Source: Rhabditoides inermis
Lineage: Eukaryota; Nematoda; Chromadorea; Rhabditida; Rhabditidae
Assembly: GCA_963966185.1 (NCBI GenBank)
Contig: CAWZYM010000039.1
Span: 147,501 to 211,500, forward strand
Direction: 5' to 3'
DNA: 64,000 bases
Shown here one piece after another: positions 29,420 through 43,408 of the stretch (its first letter is position 1; every line of letters begins with the position of its first letter). The notes beneath the pieces are model-generated. The model did no database searches. It worked only from the letters and a program-made list of their open reading frames with translations, and was not told where the DNA came from. Made by a program: the position numbers and the translations under genes.

Positions 29420-32400
29420 GAGGAGAAGGGAGAAGCGGGGAGCGACTAGGCGATTAGCGATAAGCGCGGGCACAGGACAATGACTGTCAGTGACTAGCCA
29501 AGCGGGCGGGCGGGCCGGGGCGGGCAGGCGGACGGACACAGCTGATGGATGCAGCCGAGTGGGCTCCTCGACCGCCAGCCACGCTCACACTACAGGCAGC
29601 CAGTCAGTCATCCATCTCCACCACCACACATCCAAACAACACAGCGAGCAACGAGGGCGCATTCCCTGCACGGCTTTTCCTGTCTCTTCTACTAGCCGCA
29701 TCTCCTCCTTTCAGCACACCCCGCTCCCACTGAGCACACAAAACCCACTCCCTCTTCCCTCCCCTGCCCCTCGCTCGCATACTCTCTCGCCGCACTGTAT
29801 TGTTGAAAGCTCCCTTTTTCCCGAATACAAACATTCATCTTCATATCGCGTTCGCTCCGTGCAAAAGCAAATCTAATATAACGAAAACGCCCGTAATTGC
29901 AATCCCCGGTCGTCATCACAGCTAAAATATTACGCGAGCGGGATTGTGACGGTGAAACGTGTAATGCTATGCGATGCGGGGGAGACGGAAGATACAAAAG
30001 AGACAGCAATCAACTCTCAACAGCTGCAAGTGACGTCACAGCCACGGCACACGCAACACAACGTGGCATGCAATCCTGCATGGCGTGCGTCATGTAACGT
30101 GGATGAGGAAACATAAGATCATCGAGTATCTACATCGCCAACCGTCATCTAATCTCACCAATACAGTCATTGGATTCTAACAAACAACACTTCGAATGCA
30201 ACGATAAAGCTATCCATAGAATACAACGACCTCCCGCGGTGGCATTGGCATTACATGTTTTACAGCCATCATATTTAATATCATCGCCAATCATATTAAC
30301 AGTGACTCAGTCGACAGACGAACCACGCAATCCACGTCCGAAACAACAATGGAGGACAATGAAAAAGAAAAAAAAGATCGAGTTGGCGGAATCTAATGAT
30401 ATGCAAAGTGGAAAGGGAAGTGCTCAGGAAAGTGAGGGGAATGAAAGGATGACTACTCGCTTTTCCTCTCACGCCAATACATCCCATTCCCCACAACGTC
30501 ACGTCTAGTCAAAGCATTTCTGGAAACATGCATGCACTGATTTGATAGAAAGCAAAGACGTCAACGATCTACGCAAAAACCTTGTCTGAATACATCAGTC
30601 ACATCTACTAGTTTCCCATTCTGATGCAACTTCAAATACCAGAGACAAGGGTGATGCACACTGTCAACCTGCCTGGTCAACCAACATCCAGTATACAAAA
30701 CAATACAATACAGCAAACGAAGTGACGTGACGTTACGATTATACTCGTACTGCTACACATAAACTCAAATTTCTCTATTTACTCGGTCAATCTTCCTTTC
30801 CCTTTCCCTTCCAATCTCTTCTACTTCCCTTGCCCTTCTCATTCCCCCGCACTACAATACTTAAAAATAATATATTGTACACAATACGACAATACATTCC
30901 CACCTGCACACCTGCTTATTGATAGTCAACAACAATAAATCATTCAAAACATTCTTGTTTGAAAATTTGTTCAGTGAACAAACAATCAAACCTTTAAATT
31001 AAAAATTAAAAAGAAAAAACCGCTGACCCATAGATAGATTCATGTCGTATGCTAGATTGAAGGAGCGGAAGTTGGCAAAGTGGACTGTCACAGGGATGCT
31101 GAAGCCTGCATAACCCGTCTCCGTCACCTGAAAAAACACACAATCAAGCAATGCCAAACAAGAACTTAATTCATTTTCATAAATACAGTATATTGCGGAA
31201 ATAAACCGCCCTCATGACGACAGCAGCTCATGACATGCAATCTTCGCTCACTTGACTAGTCCGATAACCATCTATCAACGACACACGCACACGCACATAC
31301 ACCGTCTCACTCACCTTCGCTCTTTCGCCTTTCCACTCCTCTAATCACTACACCACATCATCTCATCTCACATTCACACTCACAGATTTATATCCTCTTC
31401 TCTTCTCCACCCTCATATGCAAACATAACACGCACAAGTGTTAAGTTAATCGGATAATACAGATGCAAATCCCATATTCGGAAGCCATATTGTAAATAAC
31501 AAAAAATCTCTCGTCTGCTTTGCAAACCATATCATTCACATCAGTTGGAGAGGGACAATCAATGAAATCGAATTTCAACCTACAAAGGATGAAAATGCAT
31601 AAAGGCTAAAAATTGCGAAGATTACAATAATAACTACGATTACGATTACGGCTATATTCTACAGATAATGCTATCACTTCATCACATCATAATATTGACG
31701 ACATGACGACTGGGAAGCGAGGCTAGAACGCATGCGGTTATCAACTGATACGCTGATATCACAAACCACTTCAGATGACGCGTAACCCACCACCCACTAT
31801 CAAGCAATTAAAATTTACAGCGCAGCTACCGCGCATACGCTGCACACCACGCATCACAGTTGTGGTCAAAAGACAGAAAAATCAAAACTAGCAGATACGA
31901 CATTACGCTTACGCTTGACAATCACTACAGTCCAATTCTATTCGGGTACCCCTCAACTAGCCAGCCTCCATTGTTCAATTCGCGGTTCCTCAAAAACAGT
32001 CCTCTCACTTCTTTCCTCTTCACATAGGCAGAGAGAGGGAGAAGAGAGAAGAGAGAAGAGAAACAGTCTAGCGACAACAATCAAACAATACAAACAGTTG
32101 GGCGACCAACTTCTCTCCTTCTCATCCACTCATCTCTACTTCTGCCCCTTCTCCCTCCTCAATTCTCTTCTAAAACAGGTCCTAGCTGAGACCTCTCTCT
32201 TTCTCTCTTCCCTCCTCCCAAACACGCCCAAAACACTTTCCTTCACAGACAGGCACACGCAGAAATCGTATAAATTTAAAGGAGAGGAGTACTCAATGTA
32301 AAAATGACATGACCAGCTGATGTCTCACGTCAAAACGATTTCTACGAAAGTCTCTAGGTCCGTGGCGGGACCAAGCTTGTATCTAATTTCCCATTGGAAA

Positions 32401-34172
32401 CTCGTGCCAAGTTTGTACCTCACCGCGAAGGAAGCGCCGATTGCCTGATTTTCAAGATGCTATTTCATTTTATATTACTTTTATTCTAATTAGTAGAATT
32501 TTTATTTTTGATTCAATTTAATCACCATATCAACATTGATTATGTCAACCTCGTGTTATTATTCCGTACACCTCTCCTTTAAAACAAATATATACTCACC
32601 TCGAAAGACGGCTTTGACACGTGTCGTATCGGATCCTTGAAATCGGGATGTAAGTGAAATACAACCTGCAAAAATAAATGTAAACCATTAACGTTTACCA
32701 ACCCCATAAACACAACCAAAAAACTGCATTACCTTCTTGATGAGGTCGTCCTTCTTGAACTTGTGTCCTGCACCGGCGGGTCGGACGAACACCGTCCATC
32801 GATGCGTGTGGCCATCCTCGTTTGGAGACCCGTCCTTGTTCAACAGCTCCGATTCATGACCCAGTAATAACTGAAACATACACACAGTTTTCAATTGAAA
32901 TTTATGATATTCAGTCAATACTCAAGACAGGAAGCAACAGCCTTCTCTTCTACATAACTCTCTACGTGGTGCGTCCAGTGCGTCAGTATACTCGACTATC
33001 GACTCCATTTTCTGATTCTCTCCTCCCATGTTCAACAATGGACAAGACAAGAGTGCTAGCTGGCTCCCGGCTCAACAATACTTTGCAGAATGCAGCACAA
33101 TGTCTACTTGCACTTGTCATCGCCCAATTTTCCCTCACTCCACGTATTCCATCTTCCCTTCCCTGCTAAACTGCAAAGTACTTTCCCGATCTAAACTTAC
33201 ACCATCTCTTTCGCTGAAGCTAACTTTCCTTCCACAACAGTTCAAACACCCTTCGCAGCCGAATGGATCATACGAAACTCGCAACATGTGTCACAACAAT
33301 GATGGGATGCAAGCATTCATCGATGCTTGCTTGCGGATCATGCAACAGCACGACTGTAGACGAGCCTTGAGCCTTGTCCGTCAAAGACGAGCCATCCCTG
33401 GCACCGACTCTGCCCAAGTGGCCGAAGCCGGGCGCCGGGAGACGAGTATCTCATCAAGGTCATTATAAATACTACCCCCCCCCCTGTCTACGCTCATACA
33501 ACACAATCCAACACGCTTACTCACCAACTAACCAAAACGTTCTTAGTTTGAATAAATTAGTTCACTACTTTCCCACACGCATTTCTTTGTCAGACACAAA
33601 GAACCGTCCAGTCGCCTCAATCTCAATTCCGCTTTCGGTTTCCCCCTCTCTCTTTCAATGAATAGCATTACATGAATCATACCCGCCGGACAGGCCGTCC
33701 TCTCTCCCTCTCTCTCGTAAGAGTGATAGAGAAAAAAGAAAGCGCAATCCGAAACATGAATCAATTCCACCTTAGAAACACTGAATCCTCTTACTCACCC
33801 AACCTAATATTGTGCAAGTGGACACAACTGACAACAAATAGCCGCTCGAATCAATGTGGACACATTTCTCTTTCTTCTCTTCCCTTTCCCCTCCCACATA
33901 GTGTGCGCATAGCGAGAAAGAGAGGGTATACAGTGAGCACGCTGATGCGAGAGGGTACAGACATTCAAGACCAACAACAACACGCAACACCCGCCAAGCG
34001 TAGAGAGGCACAGTGTATGTGTATGTGACAGCAGAAGAGATGGAGAATGGGAAAGATGCCGCAAACGCTAAACTAGACCAGTCTAGTACAAACCAATCAC
34101 TAGTTTGCTTTTAAACAGAAAAAAACATAATCTCACCTTGCACAACAATTTTCCCGAGCTGTTATTGCTCAT
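26098..34172 (-). CDS. YEATS-domain protein of the ENL/AF9 type
   Basis: Eleven minus-strand exons (34137-34172, 32733-32870, 32600-32665, 31028-31127, 27673-27751, 27447-27618, 26995-27384, 26831-26938, 26588-26764, 26450-26542, 26098-26364) sum to 1626 bp, 541 aa, phase-consistent. Residues 10-115 are a YEATS domain: LLLGHESELL, HTHRWTVFVRPAG, VVFHLHPDFKDPIRHVSKPSFE and TGYAGFSIPVTVHF. This fold reads acylated histone lysine. A Ser/Pro-rich region and a long Lys/Glu/Arg coiled stretch follow (exon 26995-27384). The last 80 aa (ARLLMEHPGVVLDLEARCLE...SLLSRIAHLVS) resemble the ANC1-homology domain with which ENL/AF9 contact AF4, DOT1L or Polycomb partners. This fits a super-elongation/chromatin role in the nucleus. 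The ATG follows a TTTTCAG acceptor with a 22 bp leader. Introns are unusually long for the window (3.3 kb, 1.5 kb, 1.3 kb). Confidence 0.9.
28261..28524. repeat. Tandem duplication, period 132 bp, in a YEATS-gene intron
   Basis: The segment 28299-28392 recurs without visible change at 28431-28524. Flanking TCTCCCACCCACAAACT subrepeats mark the joint. It lies in the 3.3 kb intron between exons 27673-27751 and 31028-31127. Near identity suggests a recent event. Confidence 0.9.
29368..29414 (+). repeat. (GA)n microsatellite
   Basis: About 22 GA units within the long YEATS intron. The rest of this intron (27752-31027) shows no supported gene on either strand. Confidence 0.8.
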
Positions 34173-37100
34173 CTTGCCGACCTTCTCACATCACCTGAAA
34201 ATATGAAGTATAAACAAAATTAAACTACACATTAAACGTCACACAAAATGAAAACAAATGCCGAAGTACATTGTACATTGCAAACTATTTCATTGACACA
34301 AGACCATCCAATGCACAACGCCAACGCTCAAAACGAACACGAACAACGAACAACGGAGAGAGAGAGAGAGAGAGAGAGCAAAATTTCTTTTTTTCTTCAG
34401 CAAAACTTCAGTTTTGGTGTGCTGACTGGCCGGCGCGGTAAGCGGTATGTACAGGCACGTGAGCGAGCAGGCGGCAGGCCCGCATTCGACAACCCACCAT
34501 GCGTGCGTGCGTGTGTGATGAAACATGAAACACCACACATAAACATTTCCACGGCGGTAGCAGAGGCAGACCGGTGATGCGGAGACGGGGAGAGTGGGTT
34601 CACGAGACAACGAGAGAGACAGCACGCGCCACACATTCCCAACATCAGTTCACTTATGCAATCAACACCCTCAATTGTAAACTATCCGACCCGCTAGTTA
34701 AAACCAAAATCGAATACACGGAATACGACCAACGAAAACAAAATCGATTCGGTTCGTGGAACGCGCGAACTATGAGAAGACAACTGGGAACATAGTTGGT
34801 GATGAAAGAACGCCCCCAGATTCCTAACGCGGCGTTGCGGGAAGAGGGAGAGAGCATGACGCGCCGAGACAAGTCGTTCAAAAAGCGAGCCGGCGGCACC
34901 GGCACCAACAGCCACTCTCACTCACCGTCTCGGACAGCGAGAGACGAGATCGACGCGACCTTGCCCCAAACCGTGCCACACACGCACCCACAGTGCAAGT
35001 ACACTGCTAGAGCGAAGAGCGGCAATTGATCCCATTGCAATTGAACACTCCCAAGGACCGACAGGAGAAGCAACGCGTGCACTGCACTGCGCTGCACAGC
35101 CGCAACAAGAAAGAGGAGGCAGATAGAGAAACGATTCGAATGGAGATTGGAGAGCGGGTGCCGAGTGTGAGACAAGAGATAGTCGAGACAGCGCGGTGAG
35201 TAGGGAGCGCGCAGACGCGTCGCACACCCTTCTCGCGGTGCGTTGGTTGCAGGGCGAGTGTATGTGTGTTGGTAGTGGGGTGTTGCGCTTGCCCCCACAA
35301 TTCCGTCACGCCGCATTCCCGTCTATAGAGACGACACATGCATGTAGAGGGCGAGGACGAGAGCGAGACAGGAGAGATACAGAGGAGGGAGGGAGGGATA
35401 GAGAGAAGGGAAAGACACATGACCATACCGGAATGTCGTTTCCACCTCCCCTTCGCTAAATTCATTCAATCATATAACAAGTTATGAGAAATGACACAAA
35501 ACAACACATGTATTCACTCACTTATTCTTATTGCAAACAAAATGGAATATCCACAATGATAACCGTATCTTCGTTCATTTCATTTGCACTAACGCACACA
35601 CCTGAACATTATTCATAAAACCACCTGACCAACCATCTCATCTCTTCGGCAGGCAGCAATGCGCTGACATTGACAAACAAGACGGCATATCGCGACGAGT
35701 ATGCGACTAAAGACGTCCACTGCACACACCATCATGCATGTGATGGTGTTGTCTCGTTCGAAAAGCATTTCGCAGTTCGGACTACGCCGCACTCTTTCCA
35801 TGCGCTAACCAACAAAGCAGAGTCCGCAGTGGCCCAGTGGCAGAGATCGCAAAATCACATGTACAGTTACTGTCGCAAAAACCATTGCCGAATCGAACGA
35901 CGCAGTTTGCCAAAAGTGGCAGTGTCGTGATAAACTGCTCTACCACACATGGCAATTCACGTTTGCAGAACACATCAGGAAAGGAAACAACACACGAAGA
36001 AAAAGAAAGGAAGCGCGAGCGAGATAGTGAGACATGTTATATTCTCACTGTAGCTAGCCCGGGATGACCTATCAATTATACAATACGGATTACAGCCGAA
36101 TGAAGAGAGGAGAGAGGATCGTGTGGCAAGATGAGATATACGATCGATTGTAATTGCACAACAATAGCAAACGAACAATCCATTCAGGAAGTGAAGCCTG
36201 CGGCAGAGTGGGGAAAAGTAATTCCTCTTCCTGCTTCTTCACCTCGTCTCGTGCTGGTCAACTTTTTCGTTATCAGCAAGGCTAGGCAGGCAGTGGTGGG
36301 AGAGGAAGAGAACTCTTCCCGGCTGATCCGCACACATTCAATCGACAGGCGACGCGGGAGCCCAACATGTGATCGCATCGCACAAGAACACATCACCACT
36401 CACACCGCCACGTGATTCTCCCACCACAGCATGCCATGCCCACACTGTATACATTCAACTTCGTCAAGCTTATACATACACATACAATATCAAATCCATC
36501 TCAACTTTCAACCTACTATACAGAGGGAAACTAACAGATTTTCACTCCATACGCTTCTATGGATGGATATCGACGCGCGCAACTCGCGTTCCTTCATTTT
36601 ACACAGTTGCCGTCGCGTCGTCATACCGGCTGACGGAATGAAGAAGAACAGAGAGAGATTACAACTTGGCCTCTTCTCCGCATCTACCCGCGCAAATTAT
36701 ATAACACACTCTCCCGCAATACGCTCAGAGCGAGAGAGCGCCGTTCACTCATAGATTGAGGTCATGCAGGCAACAGTGATGTATACTGGAAAAGAAATGC
36801 ATGCGCGTACATGCACATTCGAAGAATTCCAATCTGCAGAGTAATGAATATAAATTGTCGCGGGTCTAAATATAGGAGTGTCTTGCTTGCAATTACGTCA
36901 TCAAAAATCGCATCAAACATTTCATCGCAATCGGGTTTAGTGGGAGAGATGTAGGAAGCGAAAACGTCACCGAAGGAAGTCTAGCCAAATATAGACGATA
37001 TAAAATAGATAATGCATGAAACAACACCCGAGTCGGACCGAAGACGAGGCGGCAGGCGGGAGACAGAAACATTTTTGACTGACATTTCCGCAAGAGCGGC

Positions 37101-38028
37101 AAATAGAAAACACGTCATGGAGCTGGTCGAAATGCGCTTTCTTATCTAATTTGAAATTCGAAATGAGATCCGAGCGGCACACAACAACGACTAGTCGATA
37201 TTGAAAAAAATTGGACAAAATGGGACGCCATATTTTCTGCACTGGAACGAGGAAAATTACAGTGAAATGAGGCTCTTCTCTCGCTTTCGAGCAAAAGCCA
37301 ATATGCGAATCAAGAGTATTGGTCATAGACATTAGACGGGGACTAGATGTGACATGCGCGTCGGCACTCGCAGACCGCACACCGCGCGAACGCCTCTCTC
37401 TCTCAGCTCACTCGCACTCTCCATCTTCTTATAGCAAAACAAACAGCCCGACAGCAGCTATTCCCAGAGCTTGTGAGAGAGGAAACTGTGATACTAAAGA
37501 GTGTATGGTGCAGAAATGAGTCACAACATCCGAATCACGAAATTTAAGTCAAACAACAAATCACGCTAGAGTCAGGCATGTACCACCAGCTTACGAAACG
37601 AGAAAGAAAGAAACGAACGCAAGCAACGAGGAACATTGTTCAAACAGTTTGTTGAGCGAGCGGTGAGAAAAGACATACTCATCTCTCATTGCGCACAGTA
37701 GAAGAGAATTAGAGAAGCAGAAAACAGCACTAACGTTGGTAGCCCCGCGGCGCCAGCCTAATCGTTGCAGGACCAAACTTCGACTTGATTTTTGTTTGTA
37801 ACAAAGATGTAAGACGAAAGAAGTAACAATTGTGTTAATAAAGTATATTTGTGTACATTTTTAATAATCGTTTTGCAATCCTATTACGTCACAGCCGATG
37901 CGTGGCAAGCACATGATATCTGCAAAACACAAAGACACATTTGAAATAATTCACAGCGTCATGGCTACCGACCGCAAAGTGTGCTAGCGCGAGGCGATGA
38001 AAGATCTTGCTCCATACGCGTGGCAGCA
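34173..38028. other. Divergent intergenic region between the YEATS gene and the first DEG/ENaC gene
   Basis: This 3.9 kb stretch separates two outward-facing genes and should contain both promoters. I see only short unsupported reading frames, a (GA) run near 34357 and a degenerate tRNA-like sequence at 35882-35957. A basic reading frame at 34796-35026 lacks splice or family support. Confidence 0.45.
35882..35957 (-). pseudogene. Degenerate tRNA-like sequence
   Basis: On the minus strand there is an A-box-like TGTGGTAGAGCAG, a TGCC/GGCA stem around an ACTTTT loop, and a B-box-like CGTTCGATTCG, with only four acceptor pairs possible. It is too diverged to be a functional tRNA and could be a worn tRNA pseudogene or SINE head. 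Confidence 0.3.
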
Positions 38029-40231
38029 TGATGGGCGCTGGTGTGTGGCACATCTTGGCCGACTTTGCCAACTGGGGCACCGTCTGCGGCGTCCCCCACA
38101 TCGCCAACGCCGCCACTGTGTACGCCCATTTCTTCAGGGTTTCCTACTTTTTGTACCATACTCTCACTTCGTAATAGTGTGGACTCGCAAGTCACTTTCA
38201 CTGTTTTCATGAGTAACATGGTGGTTAGAAACTATCACTCTGCTAGGTATGCCTGTGTGGGCTCGGCGACGTTGTAATTCTGGGGAAAATGAAAAATGTT
38301 GAGCTAGCTGAGTTGGTATCGAATTGATGGTTGAAAAGTCATTCTTTCAACAAACCATTTCACCACACAAAGCACTCATCTGTAGTGTGTCGCGCACGTT
38401 CTGGTCGATAGTGTTCGCGATATGCTGCGGAGTATTCGGATATCAACTATACGAGATGATCGTCAAGTATCTCGGATATCCGGTCGCCGTGCAGACTGAT
38501 ATTCTGTTCGAGGAACAGGTACGCTATAGTATCGTCTTCCTCCCTCTCCCCCCTTTCTTCCTCTCTCCCTCTCTCTCCCTCTCTTTCCCTCTCTCTCCCT
38601 CGCTCTCCCTCTCTCTCCTCTCTCTTCCTCTCTTTCCCTCTCTCTACCTCCCTCTTTCTCTCCCCCCCCCCCTCCTCTCCCTCTCCCTCCCCCTCTCCTT
38701 CCCCCTCTCTCCTTCTCCCTCCCTCTCTCTCTCCCCCTCAATACCATCCATCTAGCCCTTCCCGGCAGTCACCTTCTGTAACTTCAACCCCTATACTCTC
38801 TCCGCAGTGTCTAACACCAGCAACCGTCAGTTCGCTGAGATGCGCACTCTCATGAAGGTACACAACACCCAAACTCGAGCACAACAAATCCACCCACATA
38901 TCAGGCCTACCAGAATGCGGTCGCCAACCTTTCCTCCACGGATCATTTCGGAATCGCGGTTTGTGAGGGGCAACTCTTTCACATGTTAGTATTTTGCAGG
39001 ACGCGAATACAACATATGAGAGGGATTCTCGTGCGAGGGATGCACTGATGCTGATTGCTGCTCGAATCCCGCCGGACGATTTGGAGACAGCCATGGTGCC
39101 ATACAGGGACTTCATCTTCGATTGTTCCTTTTCCGGAAGCGTATGCAACGAGTGAGTTACAATTGGATTGGTTCGAGTAGAAAATCTCCAAAGACCTTGT
39201 TTTCAACGCATGAATTGCCCGTGACACCCCGTTGCACCGGCTTTCATGTTTTATATCCTTACTCCATATTCTACTCCTCTACAACAAAATAAGTTTTCTG
39301 TAGCTAGATACAAACAACAATTAAATGAACAGTCAAGCAACCGCGGCAAACTAAAATGATTACTATGACGATATATACAAAAAAACATTGCAGGAATTAC
39401 TTCACGCGTTTCCTGGATCCAGTCTATGGCGCATGTTTCACTTTCAACAGTGACCCACACCTCAACCTGACAACTAACCGAGCAGGAATGAAGTTCGGAC
39501 TGCGACTTCTCCTTATCATCAACGTGGGTGGTCTACAACCTAAGTGGTCTACACGGTCTTCGTATTCTTATTTTCTTACAGCAAGAAGTTGTGACCAGAA
39601 ACGGCACAATGCCCACGAACTTCCTGCCTACGACCAGTCTCGCAGGTAAGATTATGACACGAGTCGTTTATTTCAATCAATTTCAAATAGACATAGTGTA
39701 TTCTAGGAGCTCGTGTGTCAATCGATGCGCAGGGCATCCACCCCCAGATGGATAGCCACGGCATCAACGTCGGCGTGGGATACCAGACGGCAGTCTCGAT
39801 CACTGTCGTCAGTCCCCCCTCTATTCCATACAGTGCCCCTTCCCTCACTACCCCTTTCAGACGAAGACTGTCCGCGACGAGCCCCCGTATGGAAAGTGCG
39901 TCAACAGGGAGCCACCAGCCACCGACTTCTACCCGTTAGTACCGCATCTCATAACCATTCACCCGACGCAATCACAGCAACGACACGTACACTCTGGAGA
40001 CGTGCTTCTACGGTTGTCGTCAGAGGGAGACGGCGAAGCGATGTGGATGCAGCACCCCGCGATACAAGAGGACACCCCACTCCCCACCACTGTGCACCAT
40101 ACAAAACCGTGCGTATACCACTCCCTCTCTATGTGTATTCCTCATTCCAGTCGATTGTCTGCAGTCTCTCAAGGGGGATCAGACAGCGGAGGAGCAGAAC
40201 ATCAATCCTCTACTCGACTGCGGGTGAGCAG

Positions 40232-40274
<43 letters not shown>

Positions 40275-41181
40275 AGAGAGAGAAAGAGAGAGAAAGAGAG
40301 AGAGGAAGAGAGAGAGGAAGAGAGAGAGAGAGAGATAGAGAAAGAGAGGAAGAGAGAGGGAGGGGGGATGACGTGATCGTCGATCTCTCCAGATGCCGTC
40401 CGCCTTGTGAGGAGTCGACCTTCGTCACGACCACATCGCTCTCCAAGTACCCCGCCGAGAAATACTACGTAGCAGCTGGACCGGATGTGCAGGTGACTTC
40501 GTGGGTGGTCCTATCACCATGGGTGGTCCTCTGCGGCCTGCAACTTTTCCTTCCAGTATGCATCGTGTGTCAACGACGAAGTGACAATGTTCGGATCAGC
40601 TGATCGATGTCGCAAATGGTAGAATGAAAGTGAACTATGTGTACAGTAAGTTTTCAGGTACGAAAACAACGCTCTTCTTCTCCAAGTTTACTTCGAAACA
40701 CTCAAGTACGAAGTGTACACCGAATTGCCCTCGTACGATGTGGGTGATCCATTCACTAATCGATCAATAGTTTATTATCATTTCCATGTTCAGTTCTCCG
40801 CGGTTCTCAACGACCTCGGGGGTCAGGCGGGTCTGTGGCTCGGACTCTCCGTCATCTCATGTTTTGAGGTGACAATCCTCTATCAATCAATAACCAATCA
40901 ATAATGCAGATCAGCTGTCTGCTTATTCTCCTTTGTGGCTACTTCGTCTCATGCGGCCGTATATCAGTCAAGCCTTCGAAAGAGGAACTCGCAAAAGATC
41001 CGCGAATTCAGGTATTTGATAAATCAACGATCATTCAATCGATCGATATGTTGAGGACGTGGAGGAGGTGCGCAAGAATTTGGATAACGCTGAGGAGCAT
41101 GCGAAACAGAAGGCTAACAACGACAACCACTCGATTAACCTGGACGATGAGAGCGACCCAGTGAAGAGGAAGATGTCATAA
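38029..41181 (+). CDS. DEG/ENaC channel subunit A (first of three tandem copies)
   Basis: About 17 exons encode roughly 550 aa. DEG/ENaC subunits form trimeric amiloride-sensitive sodium channels with two membrane helices and a large Cys-rich ectodomain. TM1 lies in [20 protein letters not shown]. Ectodomain marks include [50 protein letters not shown] and CRPPCEESTF. The post-Cys signature [20 protein letters not shown] precedes TM2 at [10 protein letters not shown]. The tail is short and charged. The cytosolic N-terminus is unusually short, and the family's His-Gly gating motif reads Cys-Gly (TVCGVPHI). The start is the Met-Met pair at 38029, chosen by alignment with the two paralogues. The intron that in B and C precedes SEMRTLMK is absent here. 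The stop is at 41179-41181, 201 bp before gene B. Confidence 0.93.
40222..40366 (+). repeat. GA-rich microsatellite following a donor site
   Basis: Starts a few bases after the donor GTGAGCAGGGGAGAG of DEG/ENaC gene A and fills most of that intron, up to the acceptor CTCCAG near 40393. Confidence 0.85.
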
Positions 41182-41382
41182 TATGTCATAAAAATGTGTG
41201 TAACCATAGTTTCGGATAAATGTCAGACCACGTGTGTCTCGAAACAATCACTCGACTTCCGGCGCGTGCAATATTCATTCGAGTACTGGGCAACGGGACG
41301 AAAGACGAAAGAGAGGGCGAAGACCGCGCCACTGCTCTTTCCTCTCCTCTCCTCTCCCCTCTCTGTCCACGTCGATCCCTTG

Positions 41383-43350
41383 ATGGGCCTCGCACAGGTG
41401 CTGGTCGACTTTGCCAACTGGAGCACCGTCTGTGGCGTCCCATGGATCGCCAACGCACAGACGACGTCGGTGGTTTCAGAGAAGTTATTACTAGTAGTAT
41501 GTAAGTAATAAATCATATCCAAATCTGGCCTCACTTCAGCCCAAATAGTTCGTACCGTAGTAATCTCGTTTCAGACTTACGCGCACGTTCTGGGCGATAG
41601 TGTTCACGTGTATGGTATGCGTGTTCGGGTACGAGCTGTACATCATGATAGCCAAGTATCTCTCGTTCCCAGTCGTCGTACAGACAGACATACTCTTCGA
41701 ACAGATGGTGCGTGTGGCGTGTGTCTCGCGTGTGGCGTGTGTCTCGCGTGTGGCGTGTGTCTCGCGCGTGTGGCGTGTGTCTCGCGCGTGTGGCGTGTGT
41801 CTCGCGCGTGTGGCGTGTGTCTCGCGCGTGTGGCGTGTGTCTCGCGTGTGGCGTGTGTCTCGCGTGTGGCGTGTGTCTCGCGTGTGGCGTGTGTCTCGCG
41901 CGTGGCGTGTGTCTCGCGTGTGGCGTGTGTCTCGCGCGTGTGGCGTGTGTCTCGCGCGTGTGGCGTGTGTCTCGCGCGAGTGGCGTGTGTCTCGCGCGTG
42001 TGGCGTGTGTCTCGCGCGAGTGGCGTGTGTCTCGCGTGTGGCGTGTGTCTCGCGTGTGGCGTGTGTCTCGCGTGTGGCGTGTGTCTCGCGCGTGTGGCGT
42101 GTGTCTCGCGCGTGTGGCGTGTGTCTCGCGTGTGGCGTGTGTCTCGCGCGTGTGGCGTGTGTCTCGCGCGTGTGGCGTGTGTCTCGCGTGTGGCGTGTGT
42201 CTCGCGTGTGGCATGTGTCTCGCGCGTGTGGCGTGTGTCTCGCGCGTGTGGCGTGTGTCTCGCGTGTGGCGTGTGTCTCGCGTGTGGCGTGTGTCTCGCG
42301 TGTGGCATGTGTCTCGCGCGTGTGGCGTGTGTCTCGCGTGTGGCGTGTGTCTCGCGTGTGGCGTGTGTCTCGCGTGTGGCATGTGTCTCGCGCGTGTGGC
42401 GTGTGTCTCGCGCGTGTGGCGTGTGTCTCGCGTGTGGCGTGTGTCTCGCGTGTGGCGTGTGTCTCGCGTGTGGCATGTGTCTCGCGCGTGTGGCGTGTGT
42501 CTCGCGTGTGGCGTGTGTCTCGCGTGTGGCGCCTTCTACCTTCGCTTCAGACGTTCCCCGCAGTGACCATCTGCAATCAGAACCCCTACATCGCTCCATA
42601 TGTCCTCAATCCACTCACTCCGGGATTCAGGTTGCTTCAACTTTATACAAATATTTCAATATGTTCAGTGAGATGCGCACGCTGATGAAAGCCTATCAGA
42701 ACGCAATAACCAATACTTCGATGTCGGATCAGTTTGGCATTGCGGTGAGAGACATCTCTTTCTCTCCTTTCCTCTCCTCCTCTTTCTCTCCCTCTCCGTC
42801 TCTCTCCCTCTCCCTCTCTCTCACCCCCTCTTCTCTCAGGATGCCCCTACTGCCTACCGTCGGGATGCGCGGGCCCGCGACGCCCTCAATCTCATAGCAT
42901 CCAAGGTATCACATACTGCAAACTGCATACATGTGCACACTACAGCGTTATAGTTTTATAATCGTGCTGTATTTTTCTCCAGTTGAGCCGTGCGGAATTG
43001 GAGCTCGCGACGACCCCTTACAACCAGCTGTTCTATGAATGCTCATTCTCGGGTAGATCATGTGAGCTAAACGACTTCACCAAGGTAGACAAAATCATTC
43101 ATGAGTACACATCGATCCAAAATAACTACGAAATGTTGAGTTCTTCGACCCAGTCTATGGAGCATGCTACACATTCAACGGAAACGAGACACTGAAGAAG
43201 AATGACGACAATACAACCACATATCAGGTACGATAAGCGGTAGCATTGATACTACAGTATCTGATTACAGTACTACTCGACCAACCGGGCCGGTATGAAG
43301 TTCGGTCTGCGATTACTGCTTGGTGTGAATGTGAGTGAGTGAGTGAGGGA

Positions 43351-43408
<58 letters not shown>

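Noticed and set aside
34796..35029. Basic 77-aa frame in the divergent intergenic region
   Set aside because: No recognisable domain, no splice context and no repeat in a paralogous location; probably chance.
41708..42540. CRISPR-like array of short direct repeats
   Set aside because: Units are contiguous without unique spacers, the genome is eukaryotic and there are no cas genes; it is a minisatellite.
41531..42897. Long frames of up to 429 aa on both strands across 41.6-42.9 kb
   Set aside because: They arise from the stop-free minisatellite unit. Positional equivalents in genes A and C are introns, so an independent coding gene is not supported.
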